A DNA stretch of 64,000 bases. Source: Cognataquiflexum aquatile. Its GTDB lineage: Bacteria; Bacteroidota; Bacteroidia; Cytophagales; Cyclobacteriaceae. The stretch covers positions 1,240,001 through 1,304,000 of the forward strand of contig NZ_QMIK01000001.1 in NCBI RefSeq assembly GCF_003316845.1, written 5' to 3'. Below are positions 24,063 to 33,942 of the stretch, piece after piece; positions within the stretch are counted from its first letter, which is position 1, and each line of letters opens with the position of its first letter. Below the pieces are notes generated by a model. It saw nothing but the letters and a program-made list of their open reading frames with translations, searched no databases and was not told where the DNA came from. The position numbers and the translations under genes were made by a program.

Positions 24063-25766
24063 ATGATTATGAGCCCTAAGATTCAGGTATTCAAAAGTAT
24101 ATTGGTATTGGTTTTTTTTCTTTCTTTTCAATATACAAAGGCGCAAAGCGATCCAAGTGGGGAAAAGAGGGTGACTGGTACAATTGCCATCAAGAATGCC
24201 ACCATCACCACAGCACCTGGAAAAACCATTCAAAACGGTACGATTCTGATTAAAAACGGCCTGATAGAGGCGGTCGGGACCAATATCACCATTCCCAAAG
24301 AGGCCCAGGTTATCTCTGCTGATTCCTTATTTATCTATCCGGGATTTATCGACGGAGCAAGTACTGCAGGGGTAGGCAAAGCTCCTGAACCTGAAAAGCC
24401 CTCTGATTACAATCCTGCCAACCCTCCCGACGATATTGCCGGGATTACGCCTTGGAGGAATGTAATCGATATCTATGACAATAAAAACAACCAAATCAAT
24501 GATTGGAGGAAAAGTGGATTTACCATCGCCCAATTGATCCCCGAAGGTGGAATGATGCCGGGAAAAACCGCAATAGTCCTTTTTGGAAATCCTTCCTCCA
24601 CCAATATTTTATCCCAAAACTCAGCGCTAGTTGTAAAATTCCAAGCTGCTAGAGGAGGTGGAAGAATCTATCCGGGAACTCCGCTAGGAATCATGGCTAA
24701 ATTCAGGGATGTATATAAAAATGCCGAATTGGCCTCCCGCCACGGTAAACTTTTTGCCTCCAACAACGGTCTCAACAGACCTGAAATAAACAAGACCTAC
24801 GAAGCCATGTATCCCGTGGTTGATAAAAATATCCCGGTACTGTTTGAAGCAAACGATGACATCGAAATCAGAAGAGCGCTTTCGCTTCAAAAAGAAAATG
24901 GGTTCAGGTTGATTTTATCAGGTGTCTCAAGTGTGGAGAAAGTCACTAACGAAATCAAGGCTGCAAATGCCCAAGTATTGCTTTCCATGAAATTGCCTGA
25001 TGATAAAGTGACCAAAGCCAAAATGGAAGAATTGTCTGAAGAAATGCAGGCAAGAACCAAAAGGGTACAAGAAGCTTATCAAAGTACATTGAAGCAAGCG
25101 GCATTTTTGGAGGCGGCTGGAATCCCATTCGGCTTTACTTCTATGGGTGCCAAAAGCGGGGATACTTTCAAGAATCTTCGCCTCATGGTTGAAAATGGAC
25201 TAACGGAAAATGGAGCTTTGGCTGCGCTTACCATAAACAACGCCAATATTTTGGGTATCCAAAAGTTTGCCGGCACATTGGAAAAGGGAAAATCTGCCAA
25301 TATGGTTATTTTAACCGCTCCATTGTTGGATGAAGAAACTCAGGTCAAACATGTAGTAGCTGATGGGTTTATGTTTGATTACGAAATCAAAGAAAAGAAA
25401 AACGGTAACGGCGAAAAGAACGGTACCAATGGGGCAGTCGCTATTGATGGTTTTTGGGAATATACATCTGATACGCCGGCCGGAAGTTCGTCCGGAACTT
25501 TAGAAATCAAAAAAGAAGGAGATTCCTACAAAGGAACCATCACCTATGACAACCCTGCAGGAGGAGGCCAAGCAAGTTCTGAAATGAAAAACATCAACCT
25601 TTCGGGTTCTAATTTGACTTTTTCATTTGATGTGGCTGCAGGTGGAATGTCTTTGGTAGTGAATGTGAGCGGAGAAGTAAGCGGAGATCAAATTTCCGGA
25701 AACCTCTCTCTGGCAGAATACGGAAGCTTTCCGATGAATGCTACCAAGAAACCAAAATCATTTTAA
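24063..25766 (+). CDS. Amidohydrolase-fold exported protein lacking the HxH metal motif, with extra C-terminal domain
   Basis: A 567-residue exported protein (signal peptide to about residue 28). The amidohydrolase skeleton is clear: AIKNATITTAPGKTIQNGTILIKNGLIEAVG, IYPGFIDGAST, and the C-terminal NNANILGIQKFAGTLEKGKSANMVILTAPL. Where active members have HxH after GxxD (GxIDxHxH) this one has GFIDGASTAG, and I find no replacement His in the later ligand positions (VLFEANDD where the strand-6 region would be). It is thus probably not a normal metallohydrolase. An additional domain (about 455-567, GFWEYTSDTPAGSSSGTLEIKK onward) looks like a beta-rich lipocalin-like fold. It is followed at 19 bases by the intact paralogue. 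ATGs at 24063 and 24069 are both possible. Confidence 0.82.
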   Translation: MIMSPKIQVFKSILVLVFFLSFQYTKAQSDPSGEKRVTGTIAIKNATITTAPGKTIQNGTILIKNGLIEAVGTNITIPKEAQVISADSLFIYPGFIDGASTAGVGKAPEPEKPSDYNPANPPDDIAGITPWRNVIDIYDNKNNQINDWRKSGFTIAQLIPEGGMMPGKTAIVLFGNPSSTNILSQNSALVVKFQAARGGGRIYPGTPLGIMAKFRDVYKNAELASRHGKLFASNNGLNRPEINKTYEAMYPVVDKNIPVLFEANDDIEIRRALSLQKENGFRLILSGVSSVEKVTNEIKAANAQVLLSMKLPDDKVTKAKMEELSEEMQARTKRVQEAYQSTLKQAAFLEAAGIPFGFTSMGAKSGDTFKNLRLMVENGLTENGALAALTINNANILGIQKFAGTLEKGKSANMVILTAPLLDEETQVKHVVADGFMFDYEIKEKKNGNGEKNGTNGAVAIDGFWEYTSDTPAGSSSGTLEIKKEGDSYKGTITYDNPAGGGQASSEMKNINLSGSNLTFSFDVAAGGMSLVVNVSGEVSGDQISGNLSLAEYGSFPMNATKKPKSF

Positions 25767-25785
25767 TCGCTAATCACCGAAAATC

Positions 25786-27168
25786 ATGAAAAAGATAATC
25801 TATATAATAGCAGCTATATTGGTGATGGGCTGGAATTCAGCAAATTCCCAAACCCAAAAAGGGTCTGTATTAATCAAAAATGCTACTGTTTTGACAGTTA
25901 CCAAAGGCATCTTGGAAGACACTGATGTCCTTGTTGAAAACGGCATCATCAAAAAAATAGGAAAAGGACTTACTGCTTCGAATGTCACTACCATTGATGC
26001 AAAAGGAAAATATGTAATGCCCGGAATCATTGATGCCCATTCTCATGTAGCCTTAGATGCTGTCAATGAAGGTACTGCACCGATTACCTCAGAAGTAAGG
26101 ATGGCGGATGTGATTGACCCTTACGATATCGGTTTGTACCGGGCACTCGCCGGTGGGGTGACTGTTTCGCACGCGATGCATGGTTCGGCCAATGCCATTG
26201 GAGGACAAAACATCACACTCAAACACCGGTATGGTTCAGGCAATCCCGATGACTTGATCATGAAAGATGCCGCTAGAACCATCAAATTCGCCTTAGGTGA
26301 AAATCCAACAAGAGTTCATGGAAGAGGAAATGGGATTCAACCAAGATCAAGAATGGGTGTCGAGGCTGTAATCAGAAACGGTTTCAACGATGCGATTCAA
26401 TACAAAAAAACCTGGGAAACCTACAACAATGCACTGAAAGTAAAAGGAGCAACGCCTGTTCCCCCAAAATACAGTGAACGTCTCCAAACCTTAGTGGATA
26501 TTTTGGACGGGAAAATCATCATCCATTGTCATTCCTACAGGGCAGATGAAATCTACATGCTCATCAATGTCTGTAGAGAATTTGGTATCACCAACATCGT
26601 GTTTTCCCATGTCAATGAAGGATTTAAAGTAGCCCCTGAATTGGCGGCTTATACAATGGGTGCTTCGGTTTTTGCAGATTGGTGGGCGTACAAATTTGAG
26701 GTGTATTATTCCACGGCATTCAATGCCGCTATATTGACCCAAAACGGAGTCATCACTTCTATCAATTCAGATTCAGGAGAATTGATCCGTCACCTGTACC
26801 ACGAAGCCGGAAAAGCACAACGCTACGGCGAATTGACAGACGAGCAAACCTTGGCCCTGATCACCATCAATCCTGCCAAACAACTTGGAATTGCGGACAA
26901 GGTAGGTTCCATCGAAGAAGGCAAACAGGCTGATCTGGTCATTTTCAACGATCATCCACTTTCAGTTTATGCTATCCCTCAGATGACTTTTGTGGATGGT
27001 GTCAAATATTTTGACATCAATGAGGATCCTAATGACATGAGATTGAGGGTAGCAGCAACAGAATCCATTGAACCCATATTCCTTAAAGAACATGATCACA
27101 AGTGTATGCATGGGGTAGATTTCTTCTTTACCAATTTTGGTAGAAGCTTATTTGACCACGAACACTAA
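25786..27168 (+). CDS. Exported amidohydrolase with intact metal site
   Basis: A 460-residue exported enzyme of the imidazolonepropionase/prolidase-like amidohydrolase group. After a signal peptide (to about residue 21) come SVLIKNATVLTVTKGILEDTDVLVENG and VMPGIIDAHSHVALD with the HxH metal ligands (about 86-88). Later ligands are present: IIIHCHSYRADE, NIVFSHVNEGF and the Asp in INSDSGELIRHL. The family hydrolyses cyclic amides or peptide-like bonds; the substrate is unknown. The C terminus has an extra His-rich tail (EHDHKCMHGVDFF). It lies between two paralogues that lack the HxH motif, 19 and 7 bases away, so all three are probably co-translated. Confidence 0.88.
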   Translation: MKKIIYIIAAILVMGWNSANSQTQKGSVLIKNATVLTVTKGILEDTDVLVENGIIKKIGKGLTASNVTTIDAKGKYVMPGIIDAHSHVALDAVNEGTAPITSEVRMADVIDPYDIGLYRALAGGVTVSHAMHGSANAIGGQNITLKHRYGSGNPDDLIMKDAARTIKFALGENPTRVHGRGNGIQPRSRMGVEAVIRNGFNDAIQYKKTWETYNNALKVKGATPVPPKYSERLQTLVDILDGKIIIHCHSYRADEIYMLINVCREFGITNIVFSHVNEGFKVAPELAAYTMGASVFADWWAYKFEVYYSTAFNAAILTQNGVITSINSDSGELIRHLYHEAGKAQRYGELTDEQTLALITINPAKQLGIADKVGSIEEGKQADLVIFNDHPLSVYAIPQMTFVDGVKYFDINEDPNDMRLRVAATESIEPIFLKEHDHKCMHGVDFFFTNFGRSLFDHEH

Positions 27169-27199
27169 AATCTAAATGGAAGATCAAAACATACTGAAG

Positions 27200-28501
27200 A
27201 TGAAGAAGATAAATCAGATCATATTTACAGTCGCTTTATTGGTTCTCCCCTTTTTGGCCAATGCCCAATTTGACGGAGAATTTATCAAGCCTAGAAACGG
27301 CAGATTTTTACTGCAAAACGCAACCATTGTCACTGTTACCAAAGGCAATATCGAAAATGGAAGCGTGCTCATATCAAATGGAAAAATCGAAGCTGTAGGA
27401 AAAAACATTCCTGCTGGAGATGCTGAGGTGATAGATTGTACCGGATATTTTATCTATCCGGGATTGTTTGATGGAGGAAGCCGACTTGGATTGGTCGAAG
27501 TCAATTCTGTACCTGAAACACAGGATTACGCAGAAATCGGTCAGGTAACACCAAACATGCAGGCGCTTGTGGCCGTCAACCCCAACTCTGTAGCGATTCC
27601 CGTAACACGGGTAAGCGGAGTCACTACTACTTTGGCCACTCCTTCTGGAGGTCTATTTCCCGGAACAGCGGCCTTGATCAACCTCAACGGCTATACTGCA
27701 GACCAAATGTATGCAGGTTTTAAGGGTGTTGTCCTGAATTTTCCTTCCTCCGCCCGTCGCAGTACTTGGGACAGAAGAAGTGATGAGGACATCAAAAAAG
27801 AAGCTGAAAAAGCTGAAAAAACCCTCAATGAAATCTGGGAGAGGGCGGTTACTTTTAATCAATTGAAAAAAGCCGATGCCGCCCTGGATTATTATCCTGA
27901 GATGGAACAATTGGCAAAAGTTGTTGCGGGAGAATTACCTCTCTTGGTAGAAGTAAATGCCGCATCAGATATCACTTTAGCAATAGAGTGGATCCAATCC
28001 AAAAATGTAAAGGCTATCCTTACCGGAGTGGCTGAAGGTTGGAGAGTGGCTGACAAAATCGCTGCCTCCAAGATCCCTGTTATCACTGGACCGATGCTTT
28101 CTATCCCTACAAGGAATTCTGACCGTTTTGATGCAGCCTATACCAATCCCGGCAAAATGGCCAAAGCAGGTGTTAAAGTGGTCATTCGCTCCAATGATGC
28201 AGAAAACACAAGAAACCTTCCTTTCAATGCGGGTTTTGCTGCGGCTTATGGTATGGGCAAAGAAGAAGCCTTGAAAGCCGTCACGATCAATGCTGCCGAA
28301 GTATTCGGTGTTGCTGATCGAATGGGTTCCATTGAGCAGGGAAAAGATGCAACGCTGTTTGTCTCCACGGGAGATCCTTTTGAAACCAAAACCCAAATCC
28401 GCCATGTATTCATAGATGGATACAGGGTACCGATGAGCAACAGACATATCAAACTGTATCAGGAATTTTTACAGAGATCACCTGGACTTGTCGAAAATTG
28501 A
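27200..28501 (+). CDS. Amidohydrolase-fold exported protein lacking the HxH metal motif
   Basis: About 433 residues from the ATG at 27200 (MKKINQIIFTVALLVLPFLANAQ), which begins a signal peptide; an ATG at 27176 in the same frame would add eight residues before it. It shares the amidohydrolase framework (NATIVTVTKGNIENGSVLISNGKIEAVG, IYPGLFDGGS, INAAEVFGVADRMGSIEQGKDATLFVS). The position of HxH reads FDGGSRLG, and the strand-5/6 histidines are also missing (LLVEVNAASD, ILTGVAEGW). It resembles the first gene of the cluster more than the second in these losses. A scaffold or regulatory partner of the intact middle enzyme is a reasonable inference. A good terminator follows. Confidence 0.82.
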   Translation: MKKINQIIFTVALLVLPFLANAQFDGEFIKPRNGRFLLQNATIVTVTKGNIENGSVLISNGKIEAVGKNIPAGDAEVIDCTGYFIYPGLFDGGSRLGLVEVNSVPETQDYAEIGQVTPNMQALVAVNPNSVAIPVTRVSGVTTTLATPSGGLFPGTAALINLNGYTADQMYAGFKGVVLNFPSSARRSTWDRRSDEDIKKEAEKAEKTLNEIWERAVTFNQLKKADAALDYYPEMEQLAKVVAGELPLLVEVNAASDITLAIEWIQSKNVKAILTGVAEGWRVADKIAASKIPVITGPMLSIPTRNSDRFDAAYTNPGKMAKAGVKVVIRSNDAENTRNLPFNAGFAAAYGMGKEEALKAVTINAAEVFGVADRMGSIEQGKDATLFVSTGDPFETKTQIRHVFIDGYRVPMSNRHIKLYQEFLQRSPGLVEN

Positions 28502-28516
28502 TTTGATCCAAAATCA

Positions 28517-28551
28517 AACCGCAGCCCAAAAAGCTGCGGTTTATTTTTTTT
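28517..28551 (+). terminator. Terminator of the amidohydrolase operon
   Basis: AACCGCAGC (28517-28525) pairs with GCTGCGGTT (28533-28541), loop 7 bases, followed by a T-rich run to 28551. Confidence 0.85.
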
Positions 28552-28624
28552 ATAACTTGTTGAAAATAGAGATATCCAATTGTCCTGGTATCCGTAAGAA
28601 TGTTGAATCATAAACCATAAAAAA

Positions 28625-28948
28625 ATGATAGTAAGTACTACACCAAGTCTGGAGGGATATAAAATTACTGCCTACCTCGGCATTGTTTCAGGCGAAACCA
28701 TTATCGGCGCCAATGTTTTTAAAGATTTCTTTGCCAGCATCACCGATATCGTAGGCGGCAGGTCAGGTGCATATGAGCAGGTATTACGGGAGGCAAAAGC
28801 CACTGCCATGTCCGAAATGGAAATGCAGGCAAGGGCTTTTGGCGCAACCGGAATAGTGGGGATCGACTTGGATTATGAGACCATCAGGGAAGGAATGCTG
28901 ATGGTGACCGTAGCAGGCACAGCGGTCAAAATTGAGAAAATCTTTTAA
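28625..28948 (+). CDS. YbjQ/UPF0145 (DUF74)-family protein
   Basis: A 107-residue cytosolic protein. [54 protein letters not shown] matches the YbjQ family start, and the end [22 protein letters not shown] plus a last strand [13 protein letters not shown] are equally typical. Members form beta-rich pentamers and are sometimes called heavy-metal-binding, but no firm function is known. Length is normal. The gene stands alone between the amidohydrolase terminator and the met leader region. Confidence 0.9.
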   Translation: MIVSTTPSLEGYKITAYLGIVSGETIIGANVFKDFFASITDIVGGRSGAYEQVLREAKATAMSEMEMQARAFGATGIVGIDLDYETIREGMLMVTVAGTAVKIEKIF

Positions 28949-28973
28949 TTCACTATTTCAATTTTCCCTGAAC

Positions 28974-29168
28974 TCACTTCGCAAAAGCCCAAGGTGGGAT
29001 ATAAGTATTTCCAGAAGAGGCTTTAAGAGAAGTTTCCGCATTCAATCCTGTTGCTTTAGCAAACAACTGACCGGATGACAAGGTAGCTTTTCTTAAAGCC
29101 TTTACTTTTTGACAATCAGATTTTAGACCAAATAAAAAAGCAGCCCTCTCAAAAATTCTTTCGAAAGG
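28974..29168 (-). pseudogene. Possible degenerate coding remnant
   Basis: The minus strand has a 65-codon open frame after TAG (29171-29169) down to TGA (28976-28974). It has no ATG, but its composition looks protein-like (KALRKATLSSGQLFAKATG, then SSGNTYIPPWAFAK). I recognise no family. It could be the tail of a decayed gene or chance. The rest of 28949-29313 shows no gene. Confidence 0.25.
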
Positions 29169-29313
29169 CTAAATGGATAAGTCTGTTTACCTCATTGCCT
29201 TATCTAGTCGACCATAAACATATTCTAGACTACACCGGAAAATATTTCTCATCGTTCTTGCATATCCGGCAATTCACTTATTTATTTGCATTGTCCTTTC
29301 ACTTTTTGTGTGG

Positions 29314-29423
29314 GGATTTATAAAGAAGAGGTAAGAGACAGGCTCTGTGACCCTCTGGCAACCAGGAAAATCCAAGGTGCCAAATCCTGCCAGGTAAAAT
29401 TTATTTCCTGGAAATATAAATTC
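29314..29423 (+). promoter_or_regulatory. SAM-I (S-box) riboswitch upstream of metY-metX
   Basis: The S-box core is plain: GAGACAGGCTC, then GGCAACC and GGTGCCAAATCC. Helices can be drawn: P1 GGATTTATA (29314-29322) with TATAAATTC (29415-29423); P3 TGGCAACC with GGTGCCA; P4 CCAGG (29390-29394) with CCTGG (29407-29411); a P2 arm lies between P1 and P3. SAM-I aptamers bind S-adenosylmethionine and shut off methionine synthesis genes, which fits metY 188 bases downstream. The position of P1 implies a transcription start near 29310. The expression platform is not certain; see 29508-29532. Confidence 0.9.
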
Positions 29424-29507
29424 TTAACATCATGGATCAATTCCTTTTCAAACATCCCTTCGTTTTAAGATACACGCCATCAGTTTTGGGTGAAATTTTG
29501 TGCACCT

Positions 29508-29532
29508 TTCCGTATTCGGAACTAATTTTTTT
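29508..29532 (+). terminator. Candidate expression platform of the metY leader
   Basis: TTCCG-TATT-CGGAA (29508-29521) followed after four bases by seven T. The 5-bp stem is weak, but this is the only terminator-like structure between the aptamer and metY. The rest of 29424-29610 holds no gene. Confidence 0.3.
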
Positions 29533-29598
29533 CTTTTACCAAACCAAAAGGTTTAAATTTAATCCTTTCAAGATCTATAATTTTTAACAACACCATAA

Positions 29599-30909
<1,311 letters not shown>

Positions 30910-30951
30910 AAAAATTCAGGAAAACCTGAGAAGAATTCCAATAGTAAAGTA

Positions 30952-32007
30952 ATGAATGTAGCAAGCAACTACCTGATTATTGATATGGCGCAAGAAACCT
31001 ACACGCATGAGGGCGTATTTGACCTGGAGTCCGGAGAGTCTCTTCCCGGATTCCAACTGGCTTTTACCACCCAAGGACGTCTGACCACAGCAAAAGACAA
31101 TGTCATCTGGGTCATCCATGCGCTCACCGGAGATGCCAAAGTCCAAGAATGGTGGAACGGTATGGTCGGAGAAGATAAATTTTATGACCCGGGCAAGTAT
31201 TTTATCGTTTGCGCCAACTTGCTGGGTTCTTGCTACGGATCGAGCAGTCCCCTTTCAGAAAATCCCCTGACAGGCAAACCTTACTACTATGATTTTCCAA
31301 ATCTCAGCACAAGGGACATGGCAAGGTCATTGGATTATCTCAGAGAATATCTTGGTATCAATACCATCAATACCGTCATTGGAGGTTCGCTAGGTGGACA
31401 GGTAGCTATAGAGTGGGCTTACCTTCTTCAACATCAGGTCAAAAACACCATCATCCTTGCATCAAATGCGAAGACTTCCCCCTGGACCATAGGCTTCAAT
31501 GAAACCCAAAGAATGGCGATCGAGTCCGATTGTACCTGGGGAGAAAACCATGCGGATGCCGGCAAAAAAGGGATGGAAGCGGCAAGGGCAATTGCCATGC
31601 TTTCCTACCGACATCCTGAGGACTTCGCACTCAAGCAAACCGACTCAGAAGAAAAACTCGACAACTTCCGCATTTCCTCTTACCTCAGGTATCAGGGCCA
31701 AAAACTCGGGAATAGGTTTAACGCATTTTCATATTGGGTGCTGAGCAAAGCCATGGACAGTCATGACCTTGGACGTGGGCGCAGAGGAACGGAAAAAGTA
31801 CTCCAACAAATTCCCTCCAAAGTATTGGCAATCGGAGTGGACAGGGATTTATTGTTCCTCAAAGAAGAGTCCCAATTCATATCACGGCATGTTCCCAAAG
31901 GAACGTACAGAGAAATCCAATCACCATATGGTCACGATGCTTTTCTCATCGAATATGGGCAGTTACAGTATATTTTGAAGGGATTTTACTTGGAGAATAA
32001 TGGGTAA
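30952..32007 (+). CDS. metX: Homoserine O-acetyltransferase
   Basis: A 351-residue alpha/beta-hydrolase-fold acyltransferase that activates homoserine with acetyl-CoA. Blocks include VIWVIHALTGDAKVQEWW, the oxyanion/start region NLLGSCYGSSSP, the nucleophile Ser146 in VIGGSLGGQVAIEW, the acid in GVDRDLLF and the catalytic His in SPYGHDAFLIE. MetX from other Bacteroidota has this length. An alternative start 11 codons later (MAQETYTHEG) is possible; no strong ribosome site marks either. Substrate specificity for acetyl rather than succinyl is inferred from pairing with metY. It is second in the riboswitch-controlled unit. Confidence 0.93.
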   Translation: MNVASNYLIIDMAQETYTHEGVFDLESGESLPGFQLAFTTQGRLTTAKDNVIWVIHALTGDAKVQEWWNGMVGEDKFYDPGKYFIVCANLLGSCYGSSSPLSENPLTGKPYYYDFPNLSTRDMARSLDYLREYLGINTINTVIGGSLGGQVAIEWAYLLQHQVKNTIILASNAKTSPWTIGFNETQRMAIESDCTWGENHADAGKKGMEAARAIAMLSYRHPEDFALKQTDSEEKLDNFRISSYLRYQGQKLGNRFNAFSYWVLSKAMDSHDLGRGRRGTEKVLQQIPSKVLAIGVDRDLLFLKEESQFISRHVPKGTYREIQSPYGHDAFLIEYGQLQYILKGFYLENNG

Positions 32008-32037
32008 TTGGTTTTAGCAATAATTAAAAAAAAGATG

Positions 32038-32075
32038 AAAAAAGCTGGACTTAGTGATGAAGTACAGCTTTTTTT
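32038..32075 (+). terminator. Terminator after metX
   Basis: AAAAAGCTG-g-ACTT and AAGT-a-CAGCTTTTT pair with one internal mismatch and a 7-base loop, then a long T tract; 30 bases after the metX stop. Confidence 0.75.
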
Positions 32076-32172
32076 CTTTCTGCCAATTATGAATTCAAAA
32101 TCGAACATTAGAGAAGTATATGACAACTCCTAACAATTCTGTTGAGTCATTGGTCAGAATGTCTTAGCTTCT

Positions 32173-32565
32173 ATGATGAAATATACTCAAATCAAGGAAA
32201 CCTGCCTGTATGTCACAGATTTGGATCTGGCAGAAAACTTTTACGGCCAAATCCTTGAAATGCCCATCATATCCAAAGTGGCAGATAGACATATTTTTTT
32301 TCGTTGCGGCAGTTCTGTGTTGCTGTGTTTCGTTCCGGAGGTAACAAAATTTGAAAAGACATTGCCTCCACATTATGCTTATGGGAAGCAGCATATCGCT
32401 TTTGAGGTAAGTAAGAGAGATTACCTGAAGGCCAAATCCAACCTACTCGAAAAAGGAATCACCCTCACCCATGAGCAGGAATGGAACCACGGCCTGAAAA
32501 GTTTTTATTTTGACGATCCTTTTGGAAATGTATTGGAGATTGTGCCTGTCGGGATTTGGGAATGA
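32173..32565 (+). CDS. VOC-family (glyoxalase/dioxygenase-like) protein
   Basis: A 130-residue protein with the paired beta-alpha-beta-beta-beta units of the vicinal-oxygen-chelate fold: YTQIKETCLYVTDLDLAENFYGQILEMPII and HIAFEVSKRDYLKAKSNLLEKGI, ending SFYFDDPFGNVLEIVPVGIW. Candidate metal ligands are His in KQHIAFEV and Glu in NVLEIV, but the first-strand ligand is not obvious (TCLYV), so catalysis is uncertain. Members include glyoxalase I, fosfomycin-resistance enzymes and dioxygenases; the exact role cannot be told. It is a lone gene. Confidence 0.85.
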   Translation: MMKYTQIKETCLYVTDLDLAENFYGQILEMPIISKVADRHIFFRCGSSVLLCFVPEVTKFEKTLPPHYAYGKQHIAFEVSKRDYLKAKSNLLEKGITLTHEQEWNHGLKSFYFDDPFGNVLEIVPVGIWE

Positions 32566-32717
32566 TTGGTATATCTAAGTTTCATTGGTTTTTTGTTTTT
32601 TTTGGCGCAAAGGCAAAAGTTTCTTTAAAAAAGTAAGTAGACTTAATCAGATGTTTGAAATACAAAAAATGGATAGTCAATTCTTTCATTAAAAAAAATA
32701 CTTGATTCTCCCTGTAA

Positions 32718-33281
32718 TCAATTTTCATTCAGGCTTTTGACGAATTTCAATACATCTTGCCGGTTGACACTTTTCAGGTTTTCTATTGCCTCCGGGTCAT
32801 CTTCTAAAAATTCCTCCAGCTTTTTTTTCCATCCACTGACTCCACTCACCAAAAAATCTATAGAATCTCCTCTAGCATTGAATAACACATAATACGGTGT
32901 GGTGATAGTCACTCCGTTGACAATTTCGCTGTTATTTTGAATATACAGCTTGTAGGGATTCCCGTTTTCAATTAGCCGGAAAAATCCGGTTTCTACTTTC
33001 CGACCAAGGTCAACGAACAAATAATCAAATGGCACTCCCATCTGATCGAAACCATAAGCAAGAACTTGTTTATCCTTTGTTTTATAAATTTTCCCCTTGC
33101 CATCCGCTGTTATGGTAGAGATTTGGGTTTTGTCGGTTCCATTTGGACCACCAAAAACAATTTTACAGGCGATCGTATCGCTTTTTGAAAGAACGACATA
33201 ACCGTTTTTTAGCTCTTGCGCTTCTCCATTATTGGAAAAACAAAAAATAAGAGCAATAAAAAAGACAGCAACCTGTTTCAT
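32718..33281 (-). CDS. Exported hypothetical protein
   Basis: A 187-residue protein from ATG 33281 (MKQVAVFFIALIFCFSNNGEAQ), a signal peptide; another in-frame ATG is at 33305. The mature part begins ELKNGYVVLSKSDTIACKIVFGG, a pattern (G-x-hydrophobic, GD/SD-T-I-x-x-x-I) frequent in Bacteroidota exported proteins of unknown function, and ends in a charged helical tail (LEEFLEDDPEAIENLKSVN). I do not recognise a characterised family. Region 32566-32717 on its 3' side shows only T-rich sequence. Confidence 0.65.
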   Translation of the reverse strand: MKQVAVFFIALIFCFSNNGEAQELKNGYVVLSKSDTIACKIVFGGPNGTDKTQISTITADGKGKIYKTKDKQVLAYGFDQMGVPFDYLFVDLGRKVETGFFRLIENGNPYKLYIQNNSEIVNGVTITTPYYVLFNARGDSIDFLVSGVSGWKKKLEEFLEDDPEAIENLKSVNRQDVLKFVKSLNEN

Positions 33282-33331
33282 GTATTTGTTTGACTTTAAA
33301 AGCATTGGAGTTTTTTGTCTCAGACTATAGG

Positions 33332-33359
33332 CAAATTTAAATGAACCCATGTTTTCAAT
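33332..33359 (-). promoter_or_regulatory. Candidate promoter for the exported hypothetical gene
   Basis: On the minus strand ATTG (33359-33356), a 16-base spacer and TAAATTTG (33339-33332), an exact match to TAnnTTTG. Spacing is on the short side. Confidence 0.35.
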
Positions 33360-33378
33360 AGAAGAAATTTTCTATCCC

Positions 33379-33828
33379 CTACTCCGCCTTCGTCCACTCT
33401 ACCGTCCTTCCGATCATGGAAAACCCAACAAAGCCCCGGACTTCAAGCGTTTTGGCATTTTTCTTCTTGATGATGCAGGAGTAGGTTTTTCCGTTTTTAG
33501 GATCGTAAATAGTCCCGTTTTCCCAAGTATCGCCGGTATGCTCGAAATTACTAAGCAGCTTCATCCCCATGATTGGTCTTGTCCGCTTGGCTTGGTCGGT
33601 GTTGTTTTTGTCTGTTTTGGGTTTTCCGTTTTCGGTCGGGTCTTTTAGCCAAACGATTTTTCCGGAATATTTTCCACCTTCTTTGAAGATTTCTACTTGG
33701 GCATCTTTCTCGGTGTTGTACCATTTGCCGACAATGGCATCGGCTGATTGTGCTTGGACGTTGATTCCAAACCCTATCATCAATAAAACGATAAATGTCA
33801 AAATTGCTTTTCTTTCAGTCATGGTCAT
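33379..33828 (-). CDS. DUF2147-like exported protein
   Basis: A 149-residue protein with a signal peptide (MTMTERKAILTFIVLLMIGFG to INVQAQ). The mature domain ADAIVGKWYNTEKDAQVEIFKEGGKYSGKIVWLKDP, then GMKLLSNFEHTGDTWENGTIYDPKNGKTYSCII and LEVRGFVGFSMIGRTVEWTK is the DUF2147 pattern, a lipocalin-like small barrel found in periplasmic proteins. Ligand unknown. I prefer ATG 33828 (or 33822) because the longer frame puts charged residues before the signal. It is divergent from pdeM. Confidence 0.82.
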   Translation of the reverse strand: MTMTERKAILTFIVLLMIGFGINVQAQSADAIVGKWYNTEKDAQVEIFKEGGKYSGKIVWLKDPTENGKPKTDKNNTDQAKRTRPIMGMKLLSNFEHTGDTWENGTIYDPKNGKTYSCIIKKKNAKTLEVRGFVGFSMIGRTVEWTKAE

Positions 33829-33942
33829 GTAATTTTTCAATCTCCGTCGAATAATAATACTTTTACTACGCCAATTCAAGTGGCTATGTTATTTTCTTAA
33901 TCATTTCATTTGAAATCCCAAAATTTGATCCAAAATCAAGGA

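Noticed and set aside
29314-29423. SAM-II, or another aptamer class, as alternative for the metY leader
   Set aside because: GGCAACC with GGTGCCAAATCC and a four-helix arrangement are those of SAM-I; the short SAM-II pseudoknot is not compatible with this layout.
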